From: Prevotellaceae bacterium UBA4372
GTDB lineage: Bacteria; Bacteroidota; Bacteroidia; Bacteroidales; Bacteroidaceae
Assembly: GCA_002391275.1 (NCBI GenBank)
Contig: DGSC01000001.1
Coordinates: 1-56,747 of the forward strand
Direction of reading: 5' to 3'
Length of the DNA stretch: 56,747 nt
The stretch's first letter is position 1. The number at the start of each line of letters is the position of its first letter. Made by a program: the position numbers and the translations under genes. The notes under the pieces were generated by a model, which saw only the letters and a list, made by a program, of their open reading frames with translations, did not search any database and had not been told where the DNA came from. This document shows positions 7,971 through 16,816 of the stretch, piece after piece.

Positions 7971-9680
7971 CTAACGTTGGGGATCGTCGTATTGTATCTG
8001 CAACTGTTCCAACCGCCGGTGTAAGTTCTTCGTAAGCTTTTCCGTGCCCGGCGTTCCATAGAGGTTATGCAACTCGTGCGGGTCGGTCTTCAGGTCAAAC
8101 AGCTCCCACTCGTTGACGTCGTGACCATAGAAGTGGATAAGTTTGTATCGGTCGGTGCGCATTCCGTAATGGCGGCGTACGTTGTGCTCGGCCGGATATT
8201 CGTAGTAGTGGTAATAGATGGCGTCGCGCCAATGCTTGATTCGTCGTTTGTCGTCCTTGGTTGCAGCCTTGCCCTTGAGCAAGGGAACGAGCGATTCGCC
8301 TTGGATGTCGGCCGGAATGGGCACGCCAGCAAGTTCGAGGAAGGTAGGCGCATAGTCGATGTTCTGTACCATTTCGTCGACGTCTCCCCGTCGTTCATAG
8401 CCCTTGGGCAGACGCATGACGAGGGGCGTAGACAGGCTCTCTTCGTACATGAAGCGTTTGTCGAACCATCCGTGCTCGCCCATGTAGAAGCCTTGGTCGG
8501 AGGTGTAAACCACCAGCGTATTGTCGAGCAGACCATTTTGGGCAAGGTAATCAAGCACACGTCCTACCTGCACGTCGAGCTCATGCACCACCTTGGCGTA
8601 ATCGCGCATGTATCGTTGGTACTTCCATTCCAGGAGTTTTGCCTCGCGACTGCCCTCGATACTGCTCTGCTCCCGGCGTGGCAGGAAATTGAAGGCTGTG
8701 CCCCACTCCTGATAGAACTGGCGGCTCAAAGGAACGTAGAAATCGTCGTATCGTTTTCGTTCTTGAGGCGAAAGGCGCCCCACCATGCTCTGGTAGAGGG
8801 CAGAGAGGCGTGTCTGAGGAGTTTGTTCAGGGCTCACGAACATCTTGGTATCGTAGACAATGTCCATGTCCTTGCCGATCTCCATCTCTGTCTTGCCTGC
8901 AGCCTCACGGGAGGCATAGTCGTCGTGGAACTCCGGCGGCAGTTCGAAGGTGCGGTCCTCATAGAGTCGGAGGTCTTCGAGTGCCGGCAGCCACGCCCTA
9001 TGACAGGCCTTGTGATGGATAAATAGGGCAAAAGGCTTTTGCGAGCCAGGTGATGTGGCATCAATGCTTGTGGCGGATGCAGTCTGGGCGCCGCCATATT
9101 GTGGTGCACTCCCCTTTCTCTCTTCCAGCCATGCCAGTGCCTTGTCGGTGATTATCCGTGTCACGTATCCGCTGTCGGGCGTCTGGGTGCCATCCATGTG
9201 TATGAAGTCGGGATTGTAGTAGTCGCCCTGTGCCGGCAATATCTCCCAATAGTCGAAACCTGTAGGCTTGGAAACCAAGTGCCATTTGCCAATGAGTGCC
9301 GTCACGTAGCCCGCCTTTTGCAGGAGCTTAGGCATTGTCTGTTGCGAGCCGTCGAAGATGCCATGCTCGTTGTTGGTAAAGCCATTCTTGTGGGAATGTT
9401 TGCCCGTGAGCATACATGCCCTGCTTGGACCGGAGAGCGAGTTAGCCACATAGCTGTGGGTGAAACGTACGCCATCGGCTGCAATGCGGTCGAGGTTGGG
9501 CGTTTCCACAAACCTCCGGTCGTAGCACGACATCATCTGTGCCGTGTGGTCGTCGGTCATGATATAGACAATATTCGGCCGCTGTGGTGCCACAAGGCCC
9601 GTAGCAGGCTCCACAGCCACAGCCATCTGCGCCAACAGGGGCGTTGCCGGCAGAGAGATAAGTATAACACGCTTACGCAT
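7971..9680 (-). CDS. Sulfatase (family S1, serine-type)
   Basis: The 569-residue enzyme is an alkaline-phosphatase-fold sulfatase that removes sulfate esters from glycans. It has an N-terminal signal-peptide-like stretch (residues 1-22) and the metal-binding start RPNIVYIMTDDHTAQ (D43, D44). The catalytic signature S83-G-P-S-R is followed by ACMLTGKHSHKNG, and IGKWHL, YTSDQGFYMGEHGWFDKR and FDLKTDPHELHNLY also fit. A serine at the first signature position means it needs an anSME radical-SAM enzyme to form formylglycine; none is in the window. The closest general class is N-acetylglucosamine-6-sulfatase/arylsulfatase-like, but the substrate is inference. The gene is monocistronic, without a SusC/D pair nearby. 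Confidence 0.93.
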   Translation of the reverse strand: MRKRVILISLPATPLLAQMAVAVEPATGLVAPQRPNIVYIMTDDHTAQMMSCYDRRFVETPNLDRIAADGVRFTHSYVANSLSGPSRACMLTGKHSHKNGFTNNEHGIFDGSQQTMPKLLQKAGYVTALIGKWHLVSKPTGFDYWEILPAQGDYYNPDFIHMDGTQTPDSGYVTRIITDKALAWLEERKGSAPQYGGAQTASATSIDATSPGSQKPFALFIHHKACHRAWLPALEDLRLYEDRTFELPPEFHDDYASREAAGKTEMEIGKDMDIVYDTKMFVSPEQTPQTRLSALYQSMVGRLSPQERKRYDDFYVPLSRQFYQEWGTAFNFLPRREQSSIEGSREAKLLEWKYQRYMRDYAKVVHELDVQVGRVLDYLAQNGLLDNTLVVYTSDQGFYMGEHGWFDKRFMYEESLSTPLVMRLPKGYERRGDVDEMVQNIDYAPTFLELAGVPIPADIQGESLVPLLKGKAATKDDKRRIKHWRDAIYYHYYEYPAEHNVRRHYGMRTDRYKLIHFYGHDVNEWELFDLKTDPHELHNLYGTPGTEKLTKNLHRRLEQLQIQYDDPQR

Positions 9681-9726
9681 AGGTCGTTGGTATTAGTCGG
9701 GGATTCCACAAAAAGTATATCGCTTG

Positions 9727-9734
9727 CAAATATA
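9727..9734 (-). promoter_or_regulatory. -7 element for the sulfatase gene
   Basis: The minus strand reads TATATTTG, matching TAnnTTTG, about 47 nt upstream of the start codon. No good -33 element is seen. Confidence 0.45.
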
Positions 9735-9784
9735 TAAAATTATCATAAGCACAGGCCACGAAAGGCAAAAAAAGTTAATAACTC

Positions 9785-9815
9785 TTTGACATTTAAAATA
9801 TTTATTGTACCTTTG
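9785..9815 (+). promoter_or_regulatory. Complete Bacteroidetes promoter for the NlpC/P60 gene
   Basis: TTTG at 9785-9788 and TACCTTTG at 9808-9815 are separated by 19 nt, close to the phylum consensus. Transcription would start near 9820, giving a ~50-nt leader before the ATG at 9872. Confidence 0.8.
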
Positions 9816-9871
9816 TCGCCGATTTTAGGATATTACCGCCCTGAGACAGGGCCATCTTTACCAAAAAGAAT

Positions 9872-10483
9872 ATGTTCAAGAAAGCAATTATTCTGCTGTT
9901 CGGACTCAGTTCCGCAACCTTCGCAAATACACCCATCCGCCATCGTGTAGCAATGCCGAAGCCTGATTTGCTGGCTACGCCTGCCGCTATACAAGAGCGC
10001 GTGGCTCAAGTGCTAACACCCTCACAACCCACCTTGCAGACAGAGAGCGTCCTCTCGTCAGTGTCGCATTTTTCTGCCGCTATCGCCAACGACCTCATCG
10101 AAGCGGCCAAACGGCACTTAGGAGCACGCTACAGCCGTGGCAGCATGGGGCCCAAGGCATTCGACTGCTCGGGCTTTACCAGCTATGTTTTCAAGCGCAT
10201 GGGCATCACCCTGAAACGTTCGTCGCGCGAACAGGTGACCCAAGGCGAAGCCGTAACCTGCAAAAACGATCTTCAGCCTGGCGACCTCGTATTCTTCGGC
10301 CATGGAGGGCGCAACAGCAAAAGGGTCAGCCACGTGGGTATCGTCACGAACGTTGACGCTGAGACGGGACTCTTCAATTTCATCCACGCCAGCACTTCGC
10401 GCGGCGTACGCATTGACAGAAGCGACGACAGCTATTGGTCGTCCCGCTATGTTGCAGCCCGTCGACTGCTTGGAGTAGACTAA
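9872..10483 (+). CDS. NlpC/P60-family cell-wall peptidase
   Basis: The 203-residue secreted protein has an N-terminal signal peptide (MFKKAIILLFGLSSATFA), a ~60-residue linker and a C-terminal NlpC/P60 domain. NlpC/P60 enzymes cleave peptidoglycan stem peptides, usually between D-Glu and the diamino acid. The catalytic triad is visible as C99 in AFDCSGFTSYVF, H154 in SHVGIV and H172 in FIHAST. LQPGDLVFFG is the conserved loop between the nucleophile and the first histidine. It has its own promoter and a shared terminator, so it is monocistronic. No SH3 or LysM binding domain is present. Confidence 0.93.
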   Translation: MFKKAIILLFGLSSATFANTPIRHRVAMPKPDLLATPAAIQERVAQVLTPSQPTLQTESVLSSVSHFSAAIANDLIEAAKRHLGARYSRGSMGPKAFDCSGFTSYVFKRMGITLKRSSREQVTQGEAVTCKNDLQPGDLVFFGHGGRNSKRVSHVGIVTNVDAETGLFNFIHASTSRGVRIDRSDDSYWSSRYVAARRLLGVD

Positions 10484-10511
10484 AACATTATTCGCCGTAG
10501 GGCGTTTACGC

Positions 10512-10577
10512 AAAAAGGGCTGGGCTCTCAGGATTTTCACATCGGTGGAAAAAACCTGAGAGCCCAGCCCTTTTTGG
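10512..10577. terminator. Bidirectional terminator between the NlpC gene and dacA
   Basis: A long perfect stem, with GGGCTGGGCTCTCAGG at 10517-10532 pairing with 10555-10570, is flanked by A5 on the left and T5 on the right. It serves converging transcripts from both sides. Confidence 0.92.
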
Positions 10578-10607
10578 GTATGCAGCGGGATGCGTTGAGC
10601 AGGAAGG

Positions 10608-11375
10608 TCAGAAGGAATCCTCGGTAAGGATGCGTTCGAGGTCCTCGGCAGAAATGCGCAGACTGAGATTGCCACGGAAAGCCACGGAGATGCCGCCCGT
10701 CTCTTCGCTCACGACGATAGCCAGAGCATCGGTCTCCTGCGAGATGCCCATGGCGGCACGGTGGCGCAGGCCCAATTCCTTAGGCATACTCATGTCGTGC
10801 GTCACAGGAAGGATGCAGCCGGCAGCCGTAATACGTTGGTGCGAGATAATCATGCCTCCGTCGTGCAGCGGCGAGTTCTTGAAGAAGATGTTCTCGATGA
10901 GACGCTGAGAGATGCGTGCATCAATGAGCTCGCCCGAACGCACGAAGTCGTTCAAGGGCAATGAGCGCTGCATGACGATGAGCGCTCCCACTTTCTGCTT
11001 CGACATGGAGAGGCATGCCATGACAATGGGAATAATGTCTTCGCGGGTATGGGTGGTCTTCTTCTCCCCACTGAAAAAGCGAACGATGGAACGCACCCTT
11101 TGGTGGGTTCCTATAGAGTAGAAGAACTTGCGTATCTCGTCCTGAAACAAGATGAGCAGGGCTATGGCTCCTACGCTGACGATGCGGTCGAGCAAAGTGC
11201 CCAGCAGACGCATCTCAAGCACCTGAGAGATGAAGAGCCAGAAGATCACAAAGATGAGCACGCCGAAGAAGATGTTGAGCGAGCGCGACTCTTTCATCAG
11301 CCGGTAGCAATAGTACAAGATGATGGCTACCAGCAGTATGTCGAGGACATCCTTTATGCCTATGGAGAAAAACAT
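10608..11375 (-). CDS. dacA: Diadenylate cyclase (CdaA/DacA type)
   Basis: The 255-residue membrane protein synthesises the second messenger c-di-AMP from two ATP. Three hydrophobic helices fill the first ~80 residues, followed by the cytoplasmic DAC domain. The family motif normally written DGA appears here as LHDGGMI (D172-G173-G174). The second motif is intact as RHR at 204-206 in GLRHRAAMGIS. GALIVMQRSLPLNDF and EETGGISVAFRG also fit. In Bacteroidetes dacA commonly follows folP, as here with a 72-nt gap. No cdaR or glmM is adjacent, unlike in Firmicutes. Confidence 0.94.
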   Translation of the reverse strand: MFFSIGIKDVLDILLVAIILYYCYRLMKESRSLNIFFGVLIFVIFWLFISQVLEMRLLGTLLDRIVSVGAIALLILFQDEIRKFFYSIGTHQRVRSIVRFFSGEKKTTHTREDIIPIVMACLSMSKQKVGALIVMQRSLPLNDFVRSGELIDARISQRLIENIFFKNSPLHDGGMIISHQRITAAGCILPVTHDMSMPKELGLRHRAAMGISQETDALAIVVSEETGGISVAFRGNLSLRISAEDLERILTEDSF

Positions 11376-11447
11376 CTTATTTTGACAATTGAATGTTGCT
11401 TACGGTTGTTTCTTAACGTGTTTAGCGAGGATGGTGCTTTCGTAGGG

Positions 11448-12326
11448 CTACACGCGGCCGAGGTGCGACACTATCTTTACAGCTTCAACGGCCTCGCCTA
11501 CGTCGTGCACTCGCAGGATGTGTGCTCCAGCCTGCAAGGCTATGGTGTTGAGCACGGTGGTGCCATTGAGCGAATCTTCGGGTGTGGTGCCGAGCAGGCG
11601 GTAGATCATCGATTTTCGCGAGATGCCTATGAGGAAAGGCACTTGTGGAAAGAGACCTATCAGCCGCGGCAGTGCCCGCATGAGGGCATAGTTTTCGTCG
11701 AGCGTCTTAGCGAAGCCGAAACCTGGGTCAAGGATGACATCGGCCACGCCTGCGGCATAGAGCTCGCTCGTGCGCCGGGCAAAGAACTGCGCCACGCGGA
11801 CGTCAATGGGCACCTTAGCATCATCGTCGACCAAAGCGGCACAGTTGTTGGGTTGCCCCACCCCACTGGCCATGGCCGAAGGGTTGTGCGTCAACACATA
11901 AGCCACGCTGAGCTCAGCCACGGTGGCCTGCATCTCTGGATCAGCACAACCGCTGATGTCGTTCACCATCTCTACGCCATAGCGCTCAACAACATGACGG
12001 GCAACGCTGGCACGAAAGGTGTCGACGCTCAACGGCACGTCGGGCATGGCATCCCGCAAAGGACCCAGCGCAGCATCGAGACGGGCCATCTCGTCGGCCT
12101 CGCTTGCCGGTTGCACATCCGGACGCGTGCTCACGGCACCTATATCCAGCAGGTCGGCCCCTTCAGCCACGAGCTGACGAGCCCGGGCCACCAGCGAGGC
12201 AGCACCGGCAGTGACAGGTGTGCGGCTTCCCTGATAGAACGAGTCGGGCGTAGCATTAAGGATGCCCATGACCAAAGGCCGCTCTATCGACAGCAACTGC
12301 GAGCGCAAACGAAGACTTGTGTCCAT
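11448..12326 (-). CDS. folP: Dihydropteroate synthase
   Basis: The 292-residue enzyme condenses p-aminobenzoate with the pterin pyrophosphate in folate synthesis and is the sulfonamide target. It shows PLVMGILNATPDSF at residues 18-30, then LVAEGADLLDIGAVSTRP, PLSVDTFRASVARH and MVNDISGC. DVILDPGFGFAKT and FLIGISRKSMI complete the set of family motifs along the TIM barrel. I chose the ATG read from 12326 because the earlier in-frame ATG at 12365 overlaps the promoter -7 element. The gene is followed by dacA in the same direction. Confidence 0.95.
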   Translation of the reverse strand: MDTSLRLRSQLLSIERPLVMGILNATPDSFYQGSRTPVTAGAASLVARARQLVAEGADLLDIGAVSTRPDVQPASEADEMARLDAALGPLRDAMPDVPLSVDTFRASVARHVVERYGVEMVNDISGCADPEMQATVAELSVAYVLTHNPSAMASGVGQPNNCAALVDDDAKVPIDVRVAQFFARRTSELYAAGVADVILDPGFGFAKTLDENYALMRALPRLIGLFPQVPFLIGISRKSMIYRLLGTTPEDSLNGTTVLNTIALQAGAHILRVHDVGEAVEAVKIVSHLGRV

Positions 12327-12364
12327 GCTTTCACCGATTGTAGGTTTTGCTGATGCCAGCGCCA

Positions 12365-12372
12365 CAAAGGTA
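12365..12372 (-). promoter_or_regulatory. -7 element for folP-dacA
   Basis: The minus strand reads TACCTTTG, an exact match. Transcription would begin near 12359, so the upstream ATG at 12365 cannot be used from this promoter. Confidence 0.65.
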
Positions 12373-12401
12373 ACAAGTTTTTTTCGTTTCCGCTAAAAAA
12401 G

Positions 12402-12433
12402 TTTGCGAGATTTATGCTTTATAACTATTTTTG
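12402..12433 (+). promoter_or_regulatory. Promoter for the cyclophilin gene
   Basis: TTTG at 12402-12405 and TATTTTTG at 12426-12433 are 20 nt apart. Transcription would begin near 12438, which excludes the in-frame ATG at 12414. Confidence 0.75.
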
Positions 12434-12467
12434 CAGCCAAATAACTGAATCCTACGATAAAAAGTCA

Positions 12468-13166
12468 ATGCAGAAGAGCATCATCGTCACCTTATTAATT
12501 ATGTGCGCGTGCGCGTGCGTAAGCGCTAAGAAGAAGCCCCATGTAGTACGCTTTGAGACTACGGCCGGCATCATCCGCGTAGAGCTCAGCGACGAAACGC
12601 CACGCCACCGCGACAACTTCCTGAAGTTGTGTCGCAGCGGCTACTACGACGGTACGCTTTTCCACCGAGTCATCAAGGACTTCATGATTCAAGGCGGCTC
12701 GTGCGACACCCGTGTCACTCAGGTGGCCGATTCGCTCGTCTCGCCCTCACGCGACAAAGTGCTTGGCGACTGCGACCCTGGATATACCCTGCCCGCTGAA
12801 TTCAACCTGCCCTGGCTCTTCCATGAGCGGGGAGCCCTGGCCGCAGCACGCGAGAGCGACGACGTCAACCCCGAGATGCGCAGCTCCGGCTCGCAGTTCT
12901 ACATCGTCTACGGACGCTCGTGGGGCGAGAACTCGCTGGGCAAGGTGCGGGCTTCGCTGCAAGAGAAAGGCATTGAGATGAACCGCGAGATGTGGGATGC
13001 CTACCTCAGTCGTGGCGGCGCGCCCCATCTCGACGGCACTTATACCGTGTTCGGACACGTCGTAGACGGCATAAAGGTGGTAAAAGCCATTCAGGCTGTT
13101 GCCACCGACAAGGACGACCGCCCGCTCAAAGATGTCGTGCTGCTGCACACCATCGTAGAGAGATAG
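12468..13166 (+). CDS. Cyclophilin-type peptidyl-prolyl isomerase, secreted
   Basis: The 232-residue protein carries an N-terminal export signal (MQKSIIVTLLIMCACACVSA) and a cyclophilin domain that isomerises X-Pro bonds in folding proteins. Family motifs are RVELSDETPRHRDNFLKL, LFHRVIKDFMIQGG, SSGSQFYIVYG and TYTVFGHVVDGIKVVKAI. A ~60-residue insertion between the F-MIQGG and QFYI motifs is larger than in the minimal bacterial fold. Several cysteines crowd the signal region, but the spacing is not a convincing lipobox. The start is fixed by the promoter at 12402-12433. The likely location is the periplasm. Confidence 0.92.
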   Translation: MQKSIIVTLLIMCACACVSAKKKPHVVRFETTAGIIRVELSDETPRHRDNFLKLCRSGYYDGTLFHRVIKDFMIQGGSCDTRVTQVADSLVSPSRDKVLGDCDPGYTLPAEFNLPWLFHERGALAAARESDDVNPEMRSSGSQFYIVYGRSWGENSLGKVRASLQEKGIEMNREMWDAYLSRGGAPHLDGTYTVFGHVVDGIKVVKAIQAVATDKDDRPLKDVVLLHTIVER

Positions 13167-13207
13167 TCCACTGAACGACAATAAAAACAATTCAATAAAC
13201 CTTACAG

Positions 13208-14458
13208 ATGAAACATCTTTTACTCATCCCCGCCCTGGCCTTGACAGCGCTCGCCATGCACTCATGTATTGCCGACGAACCTGCCAACGCCGAGTGTGAC
13301 ATCGAACGATGCTGGATTCACCTCGAACAGCCCGAGAACATTTTCTATCACGACTATGATACGTTGGCCGGCGAACCTGTCTCTGTAGACCGCCCCAACG
13401 ATAAGATCGTGCCGACATCCACCGACAGCATCACTTTCGTGACACGTTGGAACGCCTCGGTGAACGAGGAAGTGCCCTTGTTCATACAGGTGACGCCCGG
13501 CGCCAAGCTCTTCCACCTCGTCGGAGGCCAAGAGGTGCCCTTCGTCAGCGGCACGCCTGTGGACCTTCACGCAACAGGGGTCAACGATTTTGCCGTACAA
13601 CACTTCATCGTGCGATCAGAAGACGGAAAATGGAGCCGCAAATACAGCGTCAGCATCCAAGTGCCACCGATGCCGTCGTACCCGCCTGAAGGCTTTGAGC
13701 TGAAATTCGATGCCTTCGACCTTAATTCGGCCGGACAATACTACGTATGGACGGAATCTAACCCGTTCCTGACCGACATTCAATGGGCCAACGGCAACCC
13801 AGGTTTCCGCATGAGCAAGAGTTCTGCCAAGGCTGACGAATACCCGACCGTAGCCGTTAGCGAGGGCGGTGTGGACGGAGGCCCTTACCTCAAGCTTACG
13901 ACGCGCGACACTGGTGGCTTCGGACGCATGGTAAACATGCGCATAGCAGCCGGCAACCACTTCATCGGCAGCTTCGACGTAGGGCAGGCCCTCAACGGAC
14001 AAACCGGCGCACTGGCCGCTACACGCTTCGGACAGCCTTTCGCACATAAGCCCATCTGCCTGAAGGGCTACTACCGTTTCCGCCCAGGAGCTACGAAGCA
14101 AAACCGTGCGGGCAATCCCATGGACGAGGCCGACATCTGCGACATCTATTGCGTATTCTACCGCAACACCGATGCCGAAGGCAACCAAGTGCAGCTCGAC
14201 GGAGCCAACGTGCTCACAAGCGAATACATCGTAGGCCTGGCCCGACTCAAGAGTGAAGATGTGAACACGAGCGGAGAAGGATGGAGCGAATTTAACCTGC
14301 CGCTGGTTTATACCACCGACGTGGCCGAGGAAGATGTGAAAGAAAACCGCTACTCCATGACGATGTGCTTCTCGTCGAGCATCGACGGAGCCTACTTCTG
14401 CGGCGCCGTCGACTCGGAGCTGTGCATCGACAATGTAACTCTTGAGTGCGAATATTAA
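13208..14458 (+). CDS. PCMD-like lipoprotein (putative carbohydrate metabolism domain)
   Basis: The 416-residue protein has a lipoprotein signal with the lipobox-like stretch ALAMHSC, so it should be surface- or outer-membrane-anchored. The first ~150 residues look like an immunoglobulin-like domain. The rest, from about FELKFDAFDLNSAGQYYVWTE on, resembles the PCMD jelly-roll domain (BT2081-like) known from Bacteroidetes. The domain features GNPGFRMSKSS, LKLTTRDTGGFGRM, ATRFGQPFAHKP and GYYRFRPG. Function is not established for the family; glycan binding is suspected. It is followed after 44 nt by a beta-barrel gene, and the two are probably co-transcribed. Confidence 0.75.
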   Translation: MKHLLLIPALALTALAMHSCIADEPANAECDIERCWIHLEQPENIFYHDYDTLAGEPVSVDRPNDKIVPTSTDSITFVTRWNASVNEEVPLFIQVTPGAKLFHLVGGQEVPFVSGTPVDLHATGVNDFAVQHFIVRSEDGKWSRKYSVSIQVPPMPSYPPEGFELKFDAFDLNSAGQYYVWTESNPFLTDIQWANGNPGFRMSKSSAKADEYPTVAVSEGGVDGGPYLKLTTRDTGGFGRMVNMRIAAGNHFIGSFDVGQALNGQTGALAATRFGQPFAHKPICLKGYYRFRPGATKQNRAGNPMDEADICDIYCVFYRNTDAEGNQVQLDGANVLTSEYIVGLARLKSEDVNTSGEGWSEFNLPLVYTTDVAEEDVKENRYSMTMCFSSSIDGAYFCGAVDSELCIDNVTLECEY

Positions 14459-14502
14459 TGGATTTGGGATTAAAGTTTAGAGACAAAAAAAGCATAACGA
14501 CA

Positions 14503-15279
14503 ATGAAACTGAAAACTATCATAACGTGCCTCACGCTCATGGCTGCAACCGCGGCATCGGCACAAACCGAAGACCGATACGCCGAATGGGGCCCGACAAA
14601 CCGTGAAACACAGAGCGGAGTAATCGTAAGAGCAGGCTACGTCATCGGAGGCACTACGCCCCTGCCCCTGCCGGCCGAAATCCGCAGCATCAATGAGTTC
14701 AAGCCTCTTGGCGGCTTCACCCTGGGCGCTGACGTCTACCACATGTTCTCGCGCCATTGGGGTCTTCAGCTCGGCTGGCATTTCTTCTATGAAGGCTTCC
14801 ACACAGGCGCCGACGTGAAGAACTACCGAATGGGCATCACCAAGGATGGCAACTACCTCGAGGGCAACTTTACCGGTACGGACATCACTGACACTAAAAT
14901 GTTCGGAGCCACCATTCCACTGACGGCCACCTACCGCATCTCGCCCCGTTGGAACATAAGCGCCGGTCCTTTTGCAAGCATTCTCTACGCCAAAACATTC
15001 GAAGGCGAAGTCTACGATGGATACCTGCGCGAAGGCGACCCCACAGGACAGAAAGTAGAGATGACGAAAGACAATCCCGCCACCTATGACTTCAAAGACA
15101 ATATGCTCAACTGCTACTGGGGCTTGGAACTCATGTTCGACTGGAAAGCCATGCGCCACATGAATGTGTTCGGCGGCGTCGACTGGAGCTTCAGCAGCAT
15201 ATTCCCAGGCGATTTCAAGACCGTGGAATTCAAGATGTTCCCCATCTACGCCAAGATTGGAGTAGCATACGTTTATTAA
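14503..15279 (+). CDS. Outer-membrane beta-barrel protein (PorT/OmpW-like size class)
   Basis: The 258-residue protein has a signal peptide ending at AATAASAQ. The rest is a run of alternating-pattern strands with frequent aromatic residues and a C-terminal strand ending in aromatic Tyr (AKIGVAYVY), typical of an outer-membrane barrel. Strand-like segments include VIVRAGYVIGG, GFTLGADVYHMF, WGLQLGWHFFYEGFH and RWNISAGPFASILY. The start at 14503 is preferred because the residues before it are not signal-like and overlap the end of the preceding gene. The neighbour upstream is a PCMD-like lipoprotein, so the pair may form a surface complex; that is inference. Specific function unknown. Confidence 0.7.
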   Translation: MKLKTIITCLTLMAATAASAQTEDRYAEWGPTNRETQSGVIVRAGYVIGGTTPLPLPAEIRSINEFKPLGGFTLGADVYHMFSRHWGLQLGWHFFYEGFHTGADVKNYRMGITKDGNYLEGNFTGTDITDTKMFGATIPLTATYRISPRWNISAGPFASILYAKTFEGEVYDGYLREGDPTGQKVEMTKDNPATYDFKDNMLNCYWGLELMFDWKAMRHMNVFGGVDWSFSSIFPGDFKTVEFKMFPIYAKIGVAYVY

Positions 15280-15330
15280 TAACAGAAGCCTCCTTCCCGA
15301 CTAATCCTGCACATTTAATTTCACACGACT

Positions 15331-16764
15331 ATGAAAAAGCGCATCCTCTCCCTGTTGCTCATGTTCGCCATAGCTTTCACGGCGATGGCTGAGGGCAAAG
15401 TGAAATATGTCTTCTACTTCATTGGCGACGGCATGGGCGTGAACCAAATCAACGTCACCGAAACTTATCTAGCCGCCTTGAAAGGTAAGATAGGATTCGA
15501 GCCCATGCTCATGTCGAGCTTCCCCGTGGTGGGACTTGTAAACACCTATTCAGCCACCAACGGAGTCACCGATTCTGCTGCCGGAGGCACAGCCTTGGCC
15601 TGTGGAAAGAAAACCAAGAACGGAACCATAGGCATGCTCGCCGACTGGGAAACAGTATGCACAAGCATTGCAGCCTGGGCACAGAAGGCCGGCGCTGCAG
15701 TAGGCGTGGCTACGAACGTTGCCATTACTCACGCTACACCGGCATCATTCTACGGGCATCAACCTAAGCGACAGATGTACTATGAGCTGGGACAAGACCT
15801 GTGCCGCAGCGGATATGACTTCTTTGCCGGAGCTGATTTCCACAGGCCCTACACCAAGGAAGGTGAGCCGTCGCTGCACGAACAGGCACAAGCCGCCGGC
15901 TACACAATAGTGAAAGGCTATAAGGAGTATGAGCGTAAAGGACGCAAAGCGGATAAGCTCATCCTGCTACAAAGCGACTATCAGAATGAGAAGCTGGAAA
16001 GCGACCACATCCCTTACGCCCTTGACCAAGACCGCAACGACCTTACGCTGGAGCAAATCGTAAGAGCCGGCATCAACTATCTGACCAACAAGAACAAGAA
16101 CGGTTTCTTCTTCCAAATTGAAGGAGGCATGATCGACTATGCCTGCCACCGCAACGACATAGGCAATGTCATCAACGAGGTTCTCGATTTGGACAAGGCC
16201 GTAAAAGTGGCTTACGAATTCTATCAGCAGCATCCCGACGAGACGATCATCGTCATCTCTGCAGACCATGAGACAGGCGGCCTCGTGATGGGCAAGGGAC
16301 CTTACGAGCTGCATACCGAGCTCCTGAAATATCAACGCAAGAGCATCGACGAGCTAAAATGGATCCTCACCCAACAGTATAAGAAGAGCCCCAAGGCCTT
16401 TACGTGGAAAGCCGTTGAGAAAGTGCTATGCGCAGAGATGGGCTTCGGAGCCGGCATCACCTTGACCGACGACCAGAACAAACGGCTGGCCCGCCGCTGG
16501 GAAGCTATAGAGAAAAGCATCTGCGACGGCTACGACACCGATGAGAAGAAAACAAAAACGGCTGAACGCATAAGTGATCTGTGCGAAACGACCAAGCACA
16601 TCCTCTCCGAGCAAGCCCTCATAAGTTGGGCCAGCGGGGGGCACAGCAATGGCTATGTGCCCGTCTATGCAATAGGCCCTGGCACCGAAGTATTCCAAGG
16701 CCGCATCGACAATATTGAGATAGCGCCCGCCATGGCCAAAATCGCAGGCTATACGGTGGAGTAA
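15331..16764 (+). CDS. phoA: Alkaline phosphatase
   Basis: The 477-residue secreted enzyme hydrolyses phosphate monoesters in the periplasm. A signal peptide ends near AMAEG. The metal-binding FIGDGMG (D33), the nucleophile motif VTDSAAGGTALACGKKT with S82, and the late metal ligands SADHETGG and WASGGHSNGYVP are all present. They match the PhoA/alkaline phosphatase superfamily. The crown insertion between ~320 and ~410 is moderate. It follows the barrel gene by 51 nt on the same strand and may share its transcript. No Pho-box-type operator is recognisable. Confidence 0.94.
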   Translation: MKKRILSLLLMFAIAFTAMAEGKVKYVFYFIGDGMGVNQINVTETYLAALKGKIGFEPMLMSSFPVVGLVNTYSATNGVTDSAAGGTALACGKKTKNGTIGMLADWETVCTSIAAWAQKAGAAVGVATNVAITHATPASFYGHQPKRQMYYELGQDLCRSGYDFFAGADFHRPYTKEGEPSLHEQAQAAGYTIVKGYKEYERKGRKADKLILLQSDYQNEKLESDHIPYALDQDRNDLTLEQIVRAGINYLTNKNKNGFFFQIEGGMIDYACHRNDIGNVINEVLDLDKAVKVAYEFYQQHPDETIIVISADHETGGLVMGKGPYELHTELLKYQRKSIDELKWILTQQYKKSPKAFTWKAVEKVLCAEMGFGAGITLTDDQNKRLARRWEAIEKSICDGYDTDEKKTKTAERISDLCETTKHILSEQALISWASGGHSNGYVPVYAIGPGTEVFQGRIDNIEIAPAMAKIAGYTVE

Positions 16765-16771
16765 CGCCCAT

Positions 16772-16802
16772 AAAAAGAGTGTGTGTCACCTGACACACAC
16801 TC
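16772..16802 (-). terminator. Terminator of the 16.8-18.2 kb minus-strand genes
   Basis: A perfect 11-bp stem (GAGTGTGTGTC at 16777-16787 with 16792-16802) has a 4-nt loop. Read on the minus strand it is followed by T5. On the plus strand the tail is weaker, but it may also stop the phosphatase transcript. Confidence 0.8.
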
Positions 16803-16816
16803 CTTAAACATTCTGA

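Noticed and set aside
8067..9026. 319-codon open frame on the plus strand
   Set aside because: It lies wholly antisense to the sulfatase, whose motifs are complete; the translation has no domain-like features.
11049..12353. 434-codon open frame on the plus strand
   Set aside because: It is antisense to dacA and folP, which are certain genes; its composition is what a shadow frame would give.
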